From Ramlibacter alkalitolerans (GTDB lineage: Bacteria > Pseudomonadota > Gammaproteobacteria > Burkholderiales > Burkholderiaceae_C): a stretch of DNA of 64,000 nt. A program made the position numbers and the translations under genes. A model generated the notes under the pieces. The model saw only the letters and a program-made list of their open reading frames with translations. It searched no databases and had not been told where the DNA came from. Positions 44,369 through 52,802 of this stretch are shown here, piece by piece (position 1 is the first letter of the stretch; each line of letters opens with the position of its first letter). The stretch is from NCBI RefSeq assembly GCF_016722765.1, contig NZ_JAEQND010000009.1:225850-289849 (forward strand). Direction: 5' to 3'.

Positions 44369-45658
44369 ATGCACCAGCCTTCCGCCCACCCGCAACGGGT
44401 GGCGCTGCACAACGAGATCCACGCCCGCCCGCCGGAAGCGATGGCCGCGCCGCTGGCGCTGTCGCACATCGTCATGGTGGGCGACACCGCGCACCGGGAA
44501 GCCAGCCGCGCGCACCTGGCGGCCCTGCTGCGCGACCACCACCTGCCGCAACCGGACGCCCAGAGCACGCACGTGCGGCTCGAGGTAGCGGGCGTGCGCA
44601 TCCGCTGGGAGCTGCACACCGAATTCGTGACCTGGACCTTCTCGCGCGCCTTCGATGCCGCGGGCTTCGGCCAGCACGAGCCCGTCGCCGCCGTGCAATC
44701 GGTGCCGCAGGACTGGCTGGCCGGGCTGCCGGGTCAGATGCTGGCGGCCCTGCACCTGTGGGTGCTGGCCGGCGACGCCGAGGCCGGCGAGCTCTCGCTC
44801 ACGCGCCACGTGCTGCACGAGGAGACGCTGGTCGGCTCCGCGGTGGCCGACGGCCAGGCGCGCGTGTTCACCGATTTCGCGCTGCATGCCGACGGCTGGT
44901 CGCGCATGGTGCTGATGGCCGACGGCCTGGCGCCGCGGCGACTCGGCCGGCTGGTGCAGCGCCTGCTGGAGATCGACACCTACCGGATGGCGGCCCTGCT
45001 GGGGCTGCCGGCTGCGCGTGAATCGTCCGCCCTGCTGGCCGTCGCCGAGGGCGAACTCGCGGCGCTGGCGGAGGCGATCCGCCTGGCCGGCCGCCACGAG
45101 GAGCCCCAGTTGCTGGACCGGCTCACGCGCCTGGCCGGCCAGGTGGAGAGCCACTACGCGGCCACCCACTCGCGCTTCTCGGCCAGCGCCGCCTATTTCG
45201 AGCTGGTGGACCAGCGCCTGCAGGACATCCACGAGCAGCGCATCGCGGGCCTGCAGCCGCTGGGCGAATTCTTCGAGCGGCGCCTGTCCCCGGCGCGCGC
45301 CACCTGCGCCTGGTCGGTGCGGCGGCAGGATGCGCTGTCGCAGCGCGTCTCGCGCATCAGCAACCTGCTGCGCACCCGGGTGGAGATCGAGCAGCAGCAA
45401 AGCAGCCAGGCCCTGCTGGCCACGATGAACCGCCGGCAGGACCTGCAGCTGCAGTTGCAGGCCACGGTGGAAGGCCTGTCGGTGGCGGCGATCACCTACT
45501 ACATCGTGGGCCTGGTCAGCTACGTCGCCAAGGGCGCGGGCGCGATCGGCTGGCCCTTCAGCCCGGAGGCGACGGCAGCCTGCGCGATCCCGATCGTGGC
45601 CGGCGGCGTGTGGCTGTCGCTGCGGCGGCTGCACGCCCGCCTGCTGGCGCACCGCTGA
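44369..45658 (+). CDS. DUF3422 family membrane protein
   Basis: A 429-residue protein of the DUF3422 family, opening with RVALHNEIHARPPEAMAAPL (the family's entry motif). A long cytoplasmic, partly coiled-coil region follows, with FFERRLSPARATCAWSVRRQ and SRISNLLRTRVEIEQQQSSQ. Two C-terminal membrane helices (VAAITYYIVGLVSYVAKGAG and AACAIPIVAGGVWLSL) end the chain. This membrane-anchored arrangement resembles CorA-like ends, but function is unknown. Confidence 0.88.
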   Translation: MHQPSAHPQRVALHNEIHARPPEAMAAPLALSHIVMVGDTAHREASRAHLAALLRDHHLPQPDAQSTHVRLEVAGVRIRWELHTEFVTWTFSRAFDAAGFGQHEPVAAVQSVPQDWLAGLPGQMLAALHLWVLAGDAEAGELSLTRHVLHEETLVGSAVADGQARVFTDFALHADGWSRMVLMADGLAPRRLGRLVQRLLEIDTYRMAALLGLPAARESSALLAVAEGELAALAEAIRLAGRHEEPQLLDRLTRLAGQVESHYAATHSRFSASAAYFELVDQRLQDIHEQRIAGLQPLGEFFERRLSPARATCAWSVRRQDALSQRVSRISNLLRTRVEIEQQQSSQALLATMNRRQDLQLQLQATVEGLSVAAITYYIVGLVSYVAKGAGAIGWPFSPEATAACAIPIVAGGVWLSLRRLHARLLAHR

Positions 45659-45717
45659 GGGCGGGGCGGGCGCGGCACCGATATCATGCGGCCTTCATTC
45701 CACAAGGGCAGGATCAC

Positions 45718-46515
45718 ATGAACCTGGGCATCACGGGCAAATGGGCGCTGGTCTGCGGCGCCAGCAAGGGACTGGGCTACGGCTGCGCGCAGGCGCTGGC
45801 GCGCGAGGGCGCGCATGTCGTGATCGTGGCGCGCGGCGCCGAGGCGCTGCAGGCCGCCGCCGAGCGGCTGCGCCAGGACGCCGAAGTGCCGCAGGGCACG
45901 CAGGTGGAGCCGATCGCGGTGGACATCACCACGGCGGAAGGCCGCGCGAAGGTGTTCGCGTTCCGCAAGGACTACGACATCGTCGTCACCAACGCCGGCG
46001 GGCCCCCGCCGGGTGACTTCCGCGACTGGGACCGCGAGGCGTGGATCAAGGCGGTGGATGCCAACATGCTGACGCCGATCGAGCTGATCAAGGCGACGGT
46101 GGACGGCATGGCGGAGCGCGGCTTCGGCCGCATCGTGAACATCACGTCGAGCTCGGTGAAGTCGCCGATCGACATCCTGGGCTTGTCGAACGGCGCGCGC
46201 AGCGGCCTGACCGGCTTCGTCGCCGGCGTGGCGCGCACCACGAAGCTGGCGTCGAACAACGTGACGATCAACAACCTGCTGCCGGGAACCTTCGACACCG
46301 ACCGCATCAAGACGACGCTGGAAGGCAGCGCGAAGAAAACGGGCAAGTCGGTCGACGAAGTGCGCCAGCTGCGCGTGAACGCGATCCCCGCGCGCCGCCT
46401 GGGCACGCCCGACGAATTCGGCACCGCCTGCGCCTTCCTCTGCAGCGCCCAGGCCAGCTACGTCACCGGCCAGAACTTCCTGATCGACGGCGGCGCGTAC
46501 CCGGGGACGTACTGA
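45718..46515 (+). CDS. SDR-family oxidoreductase lacking the catalytic Tyr-x3-Lys
   Basis: A 265-residue short-chain dehydrogenase with cofactor motif WALVCGASKGLGYGCAQAL, VVTNAGGPPPGDF and catalytic-region Ser in RIVNITSSSVKSPIDILGLS. Where Tyr-x3-Lys is expected, the sequence reads SNGARSG, so both catalytic residues are missing. This is a recognised atypical ketoacyl-reductase-like subgroup. The end TGQNFLIDGGAYPGTY is normal. It may bind NAD(P) without classical reduction. Confidence 0.87.
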   Translation: MNLGITGKWALVCGASKGLGYGCAQALAREGAHVVIVARGAEALQAAAERLRQDAEVPQGTQVEPIAVDITTAEGRAKVFAFRKDYDIVVTNAGGPPPGDFRDWDREAWIKAVDANMLTPIELIKATVDGMAERGFGRIVNITSSSVKSPIDILGLSNGARSGLTGFVAGVARTTKLASNNVTINNLLPGTFDTDRIKTTLEGSAKKTGKSVDEVRQLRVNAIPARRLGTPDEFGTACAFLCSAQASYVTGQNFLIDGGAYPGTY

Positions 46516-46524
46516 ATCGGGAGC

Positions 46525-46641
46525 GGACAGCCGAACGCTAAAGCCGCGAAGGTTGCGCAAAAGCCGCAAAAGAACATCCTTCCAAGTGGATTCCTTTTGC
46601 GGTCTTTGCGTAACCTTTGCGGCTTCTGCGTTCGGCTGTCC
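46525..46641. repeat. Repeat B copy 3
   Basis: An inverted repeat of about 117 bases: GGACAGCCGAACGC at the left, GCGTTCGGCTGTCC at the right, and inner arms AAGCCGCGAAGGTTGCGC and GCGTAACCTTTGCGGCTT. It lies between the convergent stops at 46515 and 46654. The inner GGTT/AACC pair differs from copies 1 and 2 but is still complementary. Confidence 0.82.
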
Positions 46642-46653
46642 GATTCCTTCCCT

Positions 46654-47553
46654 TCACCGCCGCGAAGAAATGACGATGCCGGCCACGATCAGGGCGAAGG
46701 CGAGGGCGTGGAACAGGCGCGGGGGTTCGCCCAGGAAGGCGGCCGAGAACAGTGCGGCGAACAGCGGCGTGAGGTTCGAGAAGAAGCCCGCGATGTTCGG
46801 GCCCACGCGCTGCACGCCCAGGCCCCAGCAGCGGTAGGCCAGCAGCGCCGGGCCGATGGCCACATAGGCCAGAGCGGCGGCCAGCGGCCAGCCCCACTGC
46901 GTCTGCTGCGTCGTGACGGCGGCCTCGCCGGCGGCGAACAAGGCCGACCACGCCACGCCGGGCACCAATTGCGCCATCAGGAAACCGGCCCAGTCGGAGC
47001 GCACCTCCGGCGGATCGCCCGGGCGCGTGAGCAGCCAGCTGTAGACCGACCACGCGGCGGTGGCCAGCAGCATCAGGAGGTCGCCGGGCACGAATCGCAC
47101 TTCGGCCAGATGGGCCGCATCGCCGCGGCACAGCACCACCAGCACGCCCGCGATCGACAGCGCCGCGCCCACCACCTGGCGGCGCGTGATGCGGTGCTCG
47201 AAGAACAGCGCCCCCAGTCCCAGCATGAAGAAGGGCATGCTCGAAGCCACCAGCGTCACGTTGATCGGCGTCGAGGTCTTGACCGCCATGTACTGCAGCG
47301 CGTTGTAGCAGCCCACCCCCAGCAGCCCCAGCACCGCATAGCGCCGCATGCGCGGCCAGATCGGGCTGGTGGCGCGCAACAGGCGCCACGCGAACGGCAG
47401 CAGCAGCAGGAAGGCCAGGCCCCAGCGCAGGAAGTTCAGCGCCAGCGGCGGCACCAGCGGCGCGACCACCCGGCCCACCACCGCATTGCCCGCCCACAGC
47501 ATGGGCGGCAGCGTGAGCAGCATGGCGGTCGGGAAGGTCAGGCGCTGGGTCAT
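46654..47553 (-). CDS. EamA/DMT-family transporter
   Basis: A 299-residue inner-membrane protein with ten predicted helices in two EamA repeats (MLLTLPPMLWAGNAVVGRVV at the start; GFFSNLTPLFAALFSAAFLG in repeat 2). It is of the RhaT/YdcZ-type permeases that export amino acids or small metabolites. Not closely related to the transporter at 23027. Its start is 113 bases from the divergent quinone oxidoreductase. Confidence 0.87.
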   Translation of the reverse strand: MTQRLTFPTAMLLTLPPMLWAGNAVVGRVVAPLVPPLALNFLRWGLAFLLLLPFAWRLLRATSPIWPRMRRYAVLGLLGVGCYNALQYMAVKTSTPINVTLVASSMPFFMLGLGALFFEHRITRRQVVGAALSIAGVLVVLCRGDAAHLAEVRFVPGDLLMLLATAAWSVYSWLLTRPGDPPEVRSDWAGFLMAQLVPGVAWSALFAAGEAAVTTQQTQWGWPLAAALAYVAIGPALLAYRCWGLGVQRVGPNIAGFFSNLTPLFAALFSAAFLGEPPRLFHALAFALIVAGIVISSRR

Positions 47554-47665
47554 CGGCAGCCCGGGACTGTACGCCCGCGCCGGCGCGGCGCGCTGAGGCG
47601 GCGCTGACGAAATCGTGGCACGATGCGCGCCATTCGTGCACAGCCCAAGGCAAGGAGACTCTCAC

Positions 47666-48649
47666 ATGGTCACGGCAGTCCAGATCCGCCAGCATGGCGG
47701 CCCCGAGCAGATGGAACTGGTGGACATCGAGGTGGGCCAGCCCGGCCCCGGCCAGATCCGCATCCGGCACAAGGCCATCGGCCTGAACTTCATCGACGTC
47801 TACCAGCGCACGGGCCTCTACCCGCAGCAGATGCCGCTGACGCTCGGCATGGAAGGCTCCGGCATCGTCGAGGCGGTGGGCGAAGGCGTCACGCACCTGA
47901 AGGCCGGCGACCGCGCGGCCTATGCCAGCCATCCGCCCGGTTCCTATTCGGAAGTGCGCGTGATGCCGGCGAAGAACGTCTGCAAGCTGCCCGATGCGAT
48001 CAGCTTCGAGACCGGTGCTGCGATGATGCTCAAGGGCCTGACGGCGCAGTACCTGCTCAAGCGCACGCAGCCGCAGGGCGGCCTGCAGCCGGGCGACTTC
48101 GTGCTGTTCCACGCGGCCGCCGGCGGCGTCGGCCTGATCGCCGTGCAGTGGGCCAAGGCGATGGGCCTGCGCCTGATCGGCACCGCCGGCAGCGACGAGA
48201 AGTGCGAGCTTGCCAAGTCGCTGGGCGCCGAGTTCATGATCAACTACAGCAAGGAAGACTTCCTGCCGCGCGTCAAGGAGATCACCGGCGGCAAGGGCGT
48301 GAAGGTGGTCTACGACTCGGTCGGCAAGGACACCTGGGACAAGTCGCTCGACTGCCTGCGGCCCTTCGGCCTGATGGCGAGCTTCGGCAATGCGTCGGGC
48401 CCGGTGCCGCCCTTCGCGCCCGGCCTCCTGGGCAACAAGGGTTCGCTGTACGTGACGCGGCAGACGCTGTTCACGCACATCGCCACGCGCGAGGCGAACC
48501 AGGAAATGGCCGACGACCTGTTCGAGGCCGTCACCAGCGGCAAGGTGCAGATCCGCATCGACCAGCGCTTCCCGCTGGCGCAGGTGCGCGAAGCCCACCA
48601 GGCGCTGGAAGCGCGCAAGACCACCGGTTGCACCATCCTCACGGTCTGA
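47666..48649 (+). CDS. qor: NADPH:quinone oxidoreductase
   Basis: A 327-residue MDR enzyme without zinc motifs, of the quinone reductase/zeta-crystallin type: KAIGLNFIDVYQRTGLYPQ, LGMEGSGIVEAVGEGVTHLK, VLFHAAAGGVGLIAVQWAKA (cofactor loop) and VVYDSVGKDTWDKSLDCLRP. Length matches E. coli Qor. AAGGAGA lies eight bases before the ATG. It is followed by a Nudix gene with overlapping stop/start (TGATG). Confidence 0.94.
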   Translation: MVTAVQIRQHGGPEQMELVDIEVGQPGPGQIRIRHKAIGLNFIDVYQRTGLYPQQMPLTLGMEGSGIVEAVGEGVTHLKAGDRAAYASHPPGSYSEVRVMPAKNVCKLPDAISFETGAAMMLKGLTAQYLLKRTQPQGGLQPGDFVLFHAAAGGVGLIAVQWAKAMGLRLIGTAGSDEKCELAKSLGAEFMINYSKEDFLPRVKEITGGKGVKVVYDSVGKDTWDKSLDCLRPFGLMASFGNASGPVPPFAPGLLGNKGSLYVTRQTLFTHIATREANQEMADDLFEAVTSGKVQIRIDQRFPLAQVREAHQALEARKTTGCTILTV

Positions 48650-49452
48650 TGCGCGCCGGCGCGCTGCGGCTCGCACCCGCGTGGCGCGCCCACCTGCACG
48701 CGGCCGCGGATTGTCCGCCGCGGCGGCCGCGCGTGCCCCTGACCTGGCGCGGCGAACGCATCGGCTCGGTGGAGCCCGAGTTGTTCGAGCGCGCGGCCCT
48801 GGTCGGCAGTCCCCTGCTGCGCTGGCGGGACGTGCAGGGCACGTGGGAGGTGGTCGGCGAGCTGAGCGCGTCGCTGGCCTGGATCGCCTTTGCGCTGCGT
48901 GATCGCGGACTCGCCCACGCGTGGCGCGACGAGCAGCTCGCGGTGCGCAATGAGGCCGGCGCGGTGCTCGGTACGGTGGAGCGGGCCGTGGTGCGGCCGC
49001 TGGGCATCGCCACGCAGGCGGTGCACCTCGTGGCCATCGGCCGGGGCGGCGCCCACTGGGTGCAACAACGCGCCTTCGACAAGGCAACCGACCCTGGCCT
49101 GTGGGACACGCTGGTCGGCGGCATGGTCCCGGCGCGGGATTCGGTCGAAGAGGCCCTAGCGCGCGAAACCTGGGAGGAGGCCGGCTTGCGGCTCGAACAG
49201 GTGCGCGACCTGCGCTACGGCGGCCGGCTGCTGACGCGCCGGCCGTTTCGCGAACTGGCGCACGGCTATGTCGTGGAAGCGATCGAGTGGTATGCGTGCA
49301 CCTTGCCCCCCGGCGTGGCGCCCGCGAACCAGGACGGCGAAGTGGCGGGTTTTCGCTGCATGGAGCCGGCCGAGGTGGAGGGGCGGCTGGAAGCGGAAGG
49401 CTTCACGATCGATGCATCGCTGGTGCTGGAGGCGGCTTTCGCTTCGCGCTGA
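48649..49452 (+). CDS. Nudix hydrolase with DUF4743-type N-terminal domain
   Basis: A 267-residue protein. The first 110 residues form the DUF4743-like region (VPLTWRGERIGSVEPELFER, GELSASLAWIAFALRDRGLA). The Nudix fold follows, with a full Nudix box GGMVPARDSVEEALARETWE ending EEAGL. Related plant and fungal proteins act on thiamine-related or nucleotide substrates; the substrate here is not readable. The start overlaps the qor stop by one base. Confidence 0.9.
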   Translation: MRAGALRLAPAWRAHLHAAADCPPRRPRVPLTWRGERIGSVEPELFERAALVGSPLLRWRDVQGTWEVVGELSASLAWIAFALRDRGLAHAWRDEQLAVRNEAGAVLGTVERAVVRPLGIATQAVHLVAIGRGGAHWVQQRAFDKATDPGLWDTLVGGMVPARDSVEEALARETWEEAGLRLEQVRDLRYGGRLLTRRPFRELAHGYVVEAIEWYACTLPPGVAPANQDGEVAGFRCMEPAEVEGRLEAEGFTIDASLVLEAAFASR

Positions 49453-49454
49453 AC

Positions 49455-49494
49455 GCTGGGGTTCCGGCGCTGACGCGCGTCACCGCCAGCCTAC
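49455..49494. repeat. Repeat A copy 2
   Basis: GCTGGGGTTC, a spacer, then TCACCGCCAGCCTAC (inverted orientation relative to copy 3), two bases after the Nudix stop and 28 bases before the convergent stop of the next gene. Confidence 0.75.
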
Positions 49495-49521
49495 GGGCCG
49501 CGACAGCCCAAACCGCGCCAC

Positions 49522-50457
49522 CTACGAGCGCGCCCGCTTGCGCCCCGTCGCGGGCGCGCCGCCCACCATCTGCTCCAGCACCGCGAACACCGCGGCCGTG
49601 TCCGCATCTCCGTGCCCCAACGCCATCGCCGCGTTGTAGACCGGCAGGCAGGCTGCGAACAACGGTGCCGGCGTGGCGGTGCCCTGCAGCAGCTCGTTGA
49701 TCAGGCGCATGTCCTTCTGCCAGGTCGAGACCTTCATGGTCGCCTTGTCCCACGAGCGGTCCACCATCACCGGGCCGCGCACCTGGAACATGCGCGAGCC
49801 GCCGGCGCCGTCGGCCACCACCTCGACGATCTGCGCCGGATCGAGCCCGGCGCGCGCGCCCATCAGGATGGCCTCGGCGGTGGAGACGTTGTGGATCGCC
49901 ACCAGCAGATTGGCCACCAGCTTCATGCGCGTGCCGTTGCCGAAGGCGCCGACGTCGTAGCGGGCCCGCGCGAAGCCCTCGAACACCGGCGCGAAGGCCT
50001 TGATCGCTGCTGCCTCGCCGCTCGCGTACACCGCGAGGTCGCGATTCACGGCCTGCGCGCCCGTTCCGGACAAGGGGCAGTCCAGCAGCGTGATGCCGTG
50101 CTCCGCCAGCAGGTCGTGCGCGCGCCGCTTCGCGCTTTCCGGCAGGGTGCTGGTCTCGGCGACCACCAGGCGTTTCGTGGACGAGGCGATCAGCTCCCCG
50201 CACACCGCCTCGAGCGCTGCTTCGCTGGGCAGCGAGAGCACGATGAAGCGGGCCTCGTGCGCGACCTCCGTGGCGCTGGCGAAGGCCGTGCCGCCGGCGT
50301 CCGCGAGCTTGCGCCGCGCGCGCGCCACCGGATCGCTGCCGAACACCGCGAAGCCCGCCTTCAGGAGGTTGGCGGACATCGCCGATCCCATGATGCCGAG
50401 CCCCACCACGCCGACGGCGGTGCCCGCCGCGGCCTTGCCGTTCCTGCTGTTCTTCAC
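49522..50457 (-). CDS. NAD(P)-dependent beta-hydroxyacid dehydrogenase
   Basis: A 311-residue enzyme of the 3-hydroxyisobutyrate/tartronate-semialdehyde reductase family. It has the Rossmann GVVGLGIMGSAMSANLLKAG, FIVLSLPSEAALEAVCGE, the substrate motif LLDCPLSGTGAQAVNRDLAV (DAPVSGG-like) and the catalytic Lys in GNGTRMKLVANLLVAIHNVS. GTG start overlaps the stop of the Bug receptor by four bases, so the two are coupled. Could reduce or oxidise the compound taken up through the receptor. Confidence 0.9.
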   Translation of the reverse strand: MKNSRNGKAAAGTAVGVVGLGIMGSAMSANLLKAGFAVFGSDPVARARRKLADAGGTAFASATEVAHEARFIVLSLPSEAALEAVCGELIASSTKRLVVAETSTLPESAKRRAHDLLAEHGITLLDCPLSGTGAQAVNRDLAVYASGEAAAIKAFAPVFEGFARARYDVGAFGNGTRMKLVANLLVAIHNVSTAEAILMGARAGLDPAQIVEVVADGAGGSRMFQVRGPVMVDRSWDKATMKVSTWQKDMRLINELLQGTATPAPLFAACLPVYNAAMALGHGDADTAAVFAVLEQMVGGAPATGRKRARS

Positions 50458-51443
50458 TCGCCCTTGATGTTGTTGTCGGCCACGAGCTTCGTGTACTTGG
50501 ATGTCTCCGCCGCCAGGAAGGCGCGGAATTCATCCTGCGTGCTGGCCTGCGCTTCCACGCCCAGGTCCGCGAACTTCGCTTTCAGCTCGGGATCCGCCAT
50601 GACCTTGACCAGCGCCGCGTGGTAGTTGTCGACGATCGCCTTGGGCGTGCCCGCCGGCAGGAACACGCCCCACCAGTTCTCGGCCACGATGCCGGAAAGC
50701 CCCGCCTCGGCAAACGTCGGGATCTCGGGGAACATCTTCGAGCGCGCGGCGCCGGTGCTGGCGATCGGGCGCAGCTTGCTGGTCTTGATGAACTGCGACA
50801 CGGGCAGCGCATCGGCCACCATCATGTCGATGTGCCCGGCCAGCAGGTCGTTCACGGCCTGGCCGCCGCCCTTGTAGTTGATGCCGTTCATCCTGACCTT
50901 GGCCTGCCGCATGATCAGCTCCCCACCGAGGTGCGCCATGCTGCCCGGCCCGCTGGTGCCGAAGCTCACCTGCCCCGGCTTCGCGCGCGCGGCGGTGAGG
51001 ATGTCCTGCAGCGACTTGTAGGGCGAGTTGGCCGGCACGACGAGGATGTTGGCGCCGGTGGCGGTGAGCGCCACCGGGACGAAGTCCTTCTCCATGCTGT
51101 AGGGCACCTTGCTGATCAGCGGGTTCACGGCCACGGGGCCGAGGTTGCCGACCACGAAGGTGTGGCCGTCCGCCGGCTGGCGCGCCGCGTATTCCATGCC
51201 GATGGAACCGGCCGCGCCCGGCTTGCTTTCGATCACCACCGGCTGGCCCCAGTGTTCCTGCAGCTTCTGTCCCATGATGCGCGCCATGAGGTCGGAGCTG
51301 CCGCCGGCGGGATAGGTGACGACGAGGTGCACGGGCTTGGTGGGGAAGGCCTGCGCGTGCGCTGCGACGGGTGCGATGCATGCGCAGGCCAGGGCCAGCA
51401 GGAGGCGGTGTGCATGGCGGCGGGACGGCAAGAGGGCTCTCAT
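50454..51443 (-). CDS. Bug-family periplasmic solute receptor (TctC-like)
   Basis: A 329-residue extracytoplasmic receptor with signal peptide (RLLLALACACIAPVAAHAQA), the Bug motif PVHLVVTYPAGGSSDLMARI, and GKPGAAGSIG-type loop seen as ESKPGAAGSIGMEYAARQPA. Later blocks are QVSFGTSGPGSMAHLGGEL and YKGGGQAVNDLLAGHIDMMV. Such receptors bind carboxylates. It has no permease next to it. A TctBA pair lies 7 kb away. Confidence 0.93.
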   Translation of the reverse strand: MRALLPSRRHAHRLLLALACACIAPVAAHAQAFPTKPVHLVVTYPAGGSSDLMARIMGQKLQEHWGQPVVIESKPGAAGSIGMEYAARQPADGHTFVVGNLGPVAVNPLISKVPYSMEKDFVPVALTATGANILVVPANSPYKSLQDILTAARAKPGQVSFGTSGPGSMAHLGGELIMRQAKVRMNGINYKGGGQAVNDLLAGHIDMMVADALPVSQFIKTSKLRPIASTGAARSKMFPEIPTFAEAGLSGIVAENWWGVFLPAGTPKAIVDNYHAALVKVMADPELKAKFADLGVEAQASTQDEFRAFLAAETSKYTKLVADNNIKGE

Positions 51444-51557
51444 CCGATTCACTCCTTGTTGCAACACGGTGTGCGCCCCCGGGGAAAACACGGCGTGGCG
51501 CCCTGTCGCGATGCACTCTAAGATCGATCGCTGCACTGCACTCCCGTACTTTCCCGC

Positions 51558-52802
51558 ATGCTGCATTCCGCTCCCGGCGCCCGCGCCGACCAGACGCTTT
51601 CCTTCAACATGAAGCTGCTCGCGCAGCACGAGCTGCAGGGGCACGGAGGCATCGGCGAAGGCATGGCGCTGCAGCTCACCCGTGACGGCCGGCGCATCCT
51701 GTGGCTCGCGCACGAATCGGCACCGAAGAACTTCTCCGGCGTCGACGTGACGGACCCGCGCGCACCGCGCCTGGTCGTGCAGACCGAGCTGCCGCACAAC
51801 AAGGTGCGTTCCAATTCGCTCGACCTCGTGGGCGACATCCTCGCGGTGGCCTACCAGACCAGCACGGTCGGCCTCACGCCCGCGGGGGTGGACCTGTTCG
51901 ACGTCTGCACGCCCGAAGCGCCGAAGCTGATCTCGCACTTCGACTGCTCGGGGCCGCATTCGCGCGGCGTGCACGCGCTGTGGTTCGTCGACGGCAGGAC
52001 GATCCACATGGCGGCCGGCGCACCCGACTTCACGCCGCGCAATCCGCTGGACGACCAGTTCTACCGCATCCTCGACGTCTCCGATCCGGCGCGGCCGGTG
52101 GAGGCGGGCCGCTGGTGGTATCCCGGCACGCGCGAAGGCGATGCGGCGCCGGCACCGGCGCGGCTGGCGAAGAAGTTCGACATGGGCTTTCGCGCCCACA
52201 ACACCAACGTGTTCCCCGAGCGGCCCGATCGCGCCTACGTCGGCTACATCGACGGCGGTGCCTTCGTGCTGGACATCGCGGACCCGTCGGCGATCCGGGT
52301 GGTGTCGCAGTGGAATCCGTCGCCGCCCTTCAACGGCTTCACGCACACGGTGCTGCCGCTGTTCGAGCGCAAGCTCTGGATCGTGAGCGACGAGTGCGTG
52401 CTGGACGAAGGCGCGGACTGGCCCAAGCTGGTGTGGGTGATCGACGCCCGCAACGAGGCCAACCCGGTGCCGATAGGCACCTTCCCGGCGCCGCCCTACG
52501 AGGCCTTCGCGAAACGCGGCGGCCGCTTCGGCGCCCACAACCTGCACGAGAACCTGCCGGGGCCGGCCTCGTTCCGGTCCGACACGATCATCGTGGGCAC
52601 CTTCTTCAACGCCGGCGTGCGCGTGTACGACACCAGCAATCCCTATCGCGTGGAGGAGATCGCGTACTTCGTACCCGGTGCGCCGCGCCTTTCGCCCGCC
52701 GGTGCCGTGCAGCTCAATGACGTGTACGTCGACGAGCAGCGCATCGTCTACACGGTCGACCGCTTCACGGGTGGCCTGTACATCCTGGAGCTGAACATCT
52801 GA
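51558..52802 (+). CDS. LVIVD-type beta-propeller repeat protein
   Basis: A 414-residue protein of repeated beta blades, each with a V/D-x-P turn (SGVDVTDPRAPRLV, GVDLFDVCTPEAPKL, RILDVSDPARPVEAG, FVLDIADPSAIRVV, VRVYDTSNPYRVEEI). This is the LVIVD/selenium-binding-protein-like propeller pattern. No signal peptide. It is followed at once by a COG0523 GTPase and an amidohydrolase, so the three may form one operon. Confidence 0.85.
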   Translation: MLHSAPGARADQTLSFNMKLLAQHELQGHGGIGEGMALQLTRDGRRILWLAHESAPKNFSGVDVTDPRAPRLVVQTELPHNKVRSNSLDLVGDILAVAYQTSTVGLTPAGVDLFDVCTPEAPKLISHFDCSGPHSRGVHALWFVDGRTIHMAAGAPDFTPRNPLDDQFYRILDVSDPARPVEAGRWWYPGTREGDAAPAPARLAKKFDMGFRAHNTNVFPERPDRAYVGYIDGGAFVLDIADPSAIRVVSQWNPSPPFNGFTHTVLPLFERKLWIVSDECVLDEGADWPKLVWVIDARNEANPVPIGTFPAPPYEAFAKRGGRFGAHNLHENLPGPASFRSDTIIVGTFFNAGVRVYDTSNPYRVEEIAYFVPGAPRLSPAGAVQLNDVYVDEQRIVYTVDRFTGGLYILELNI

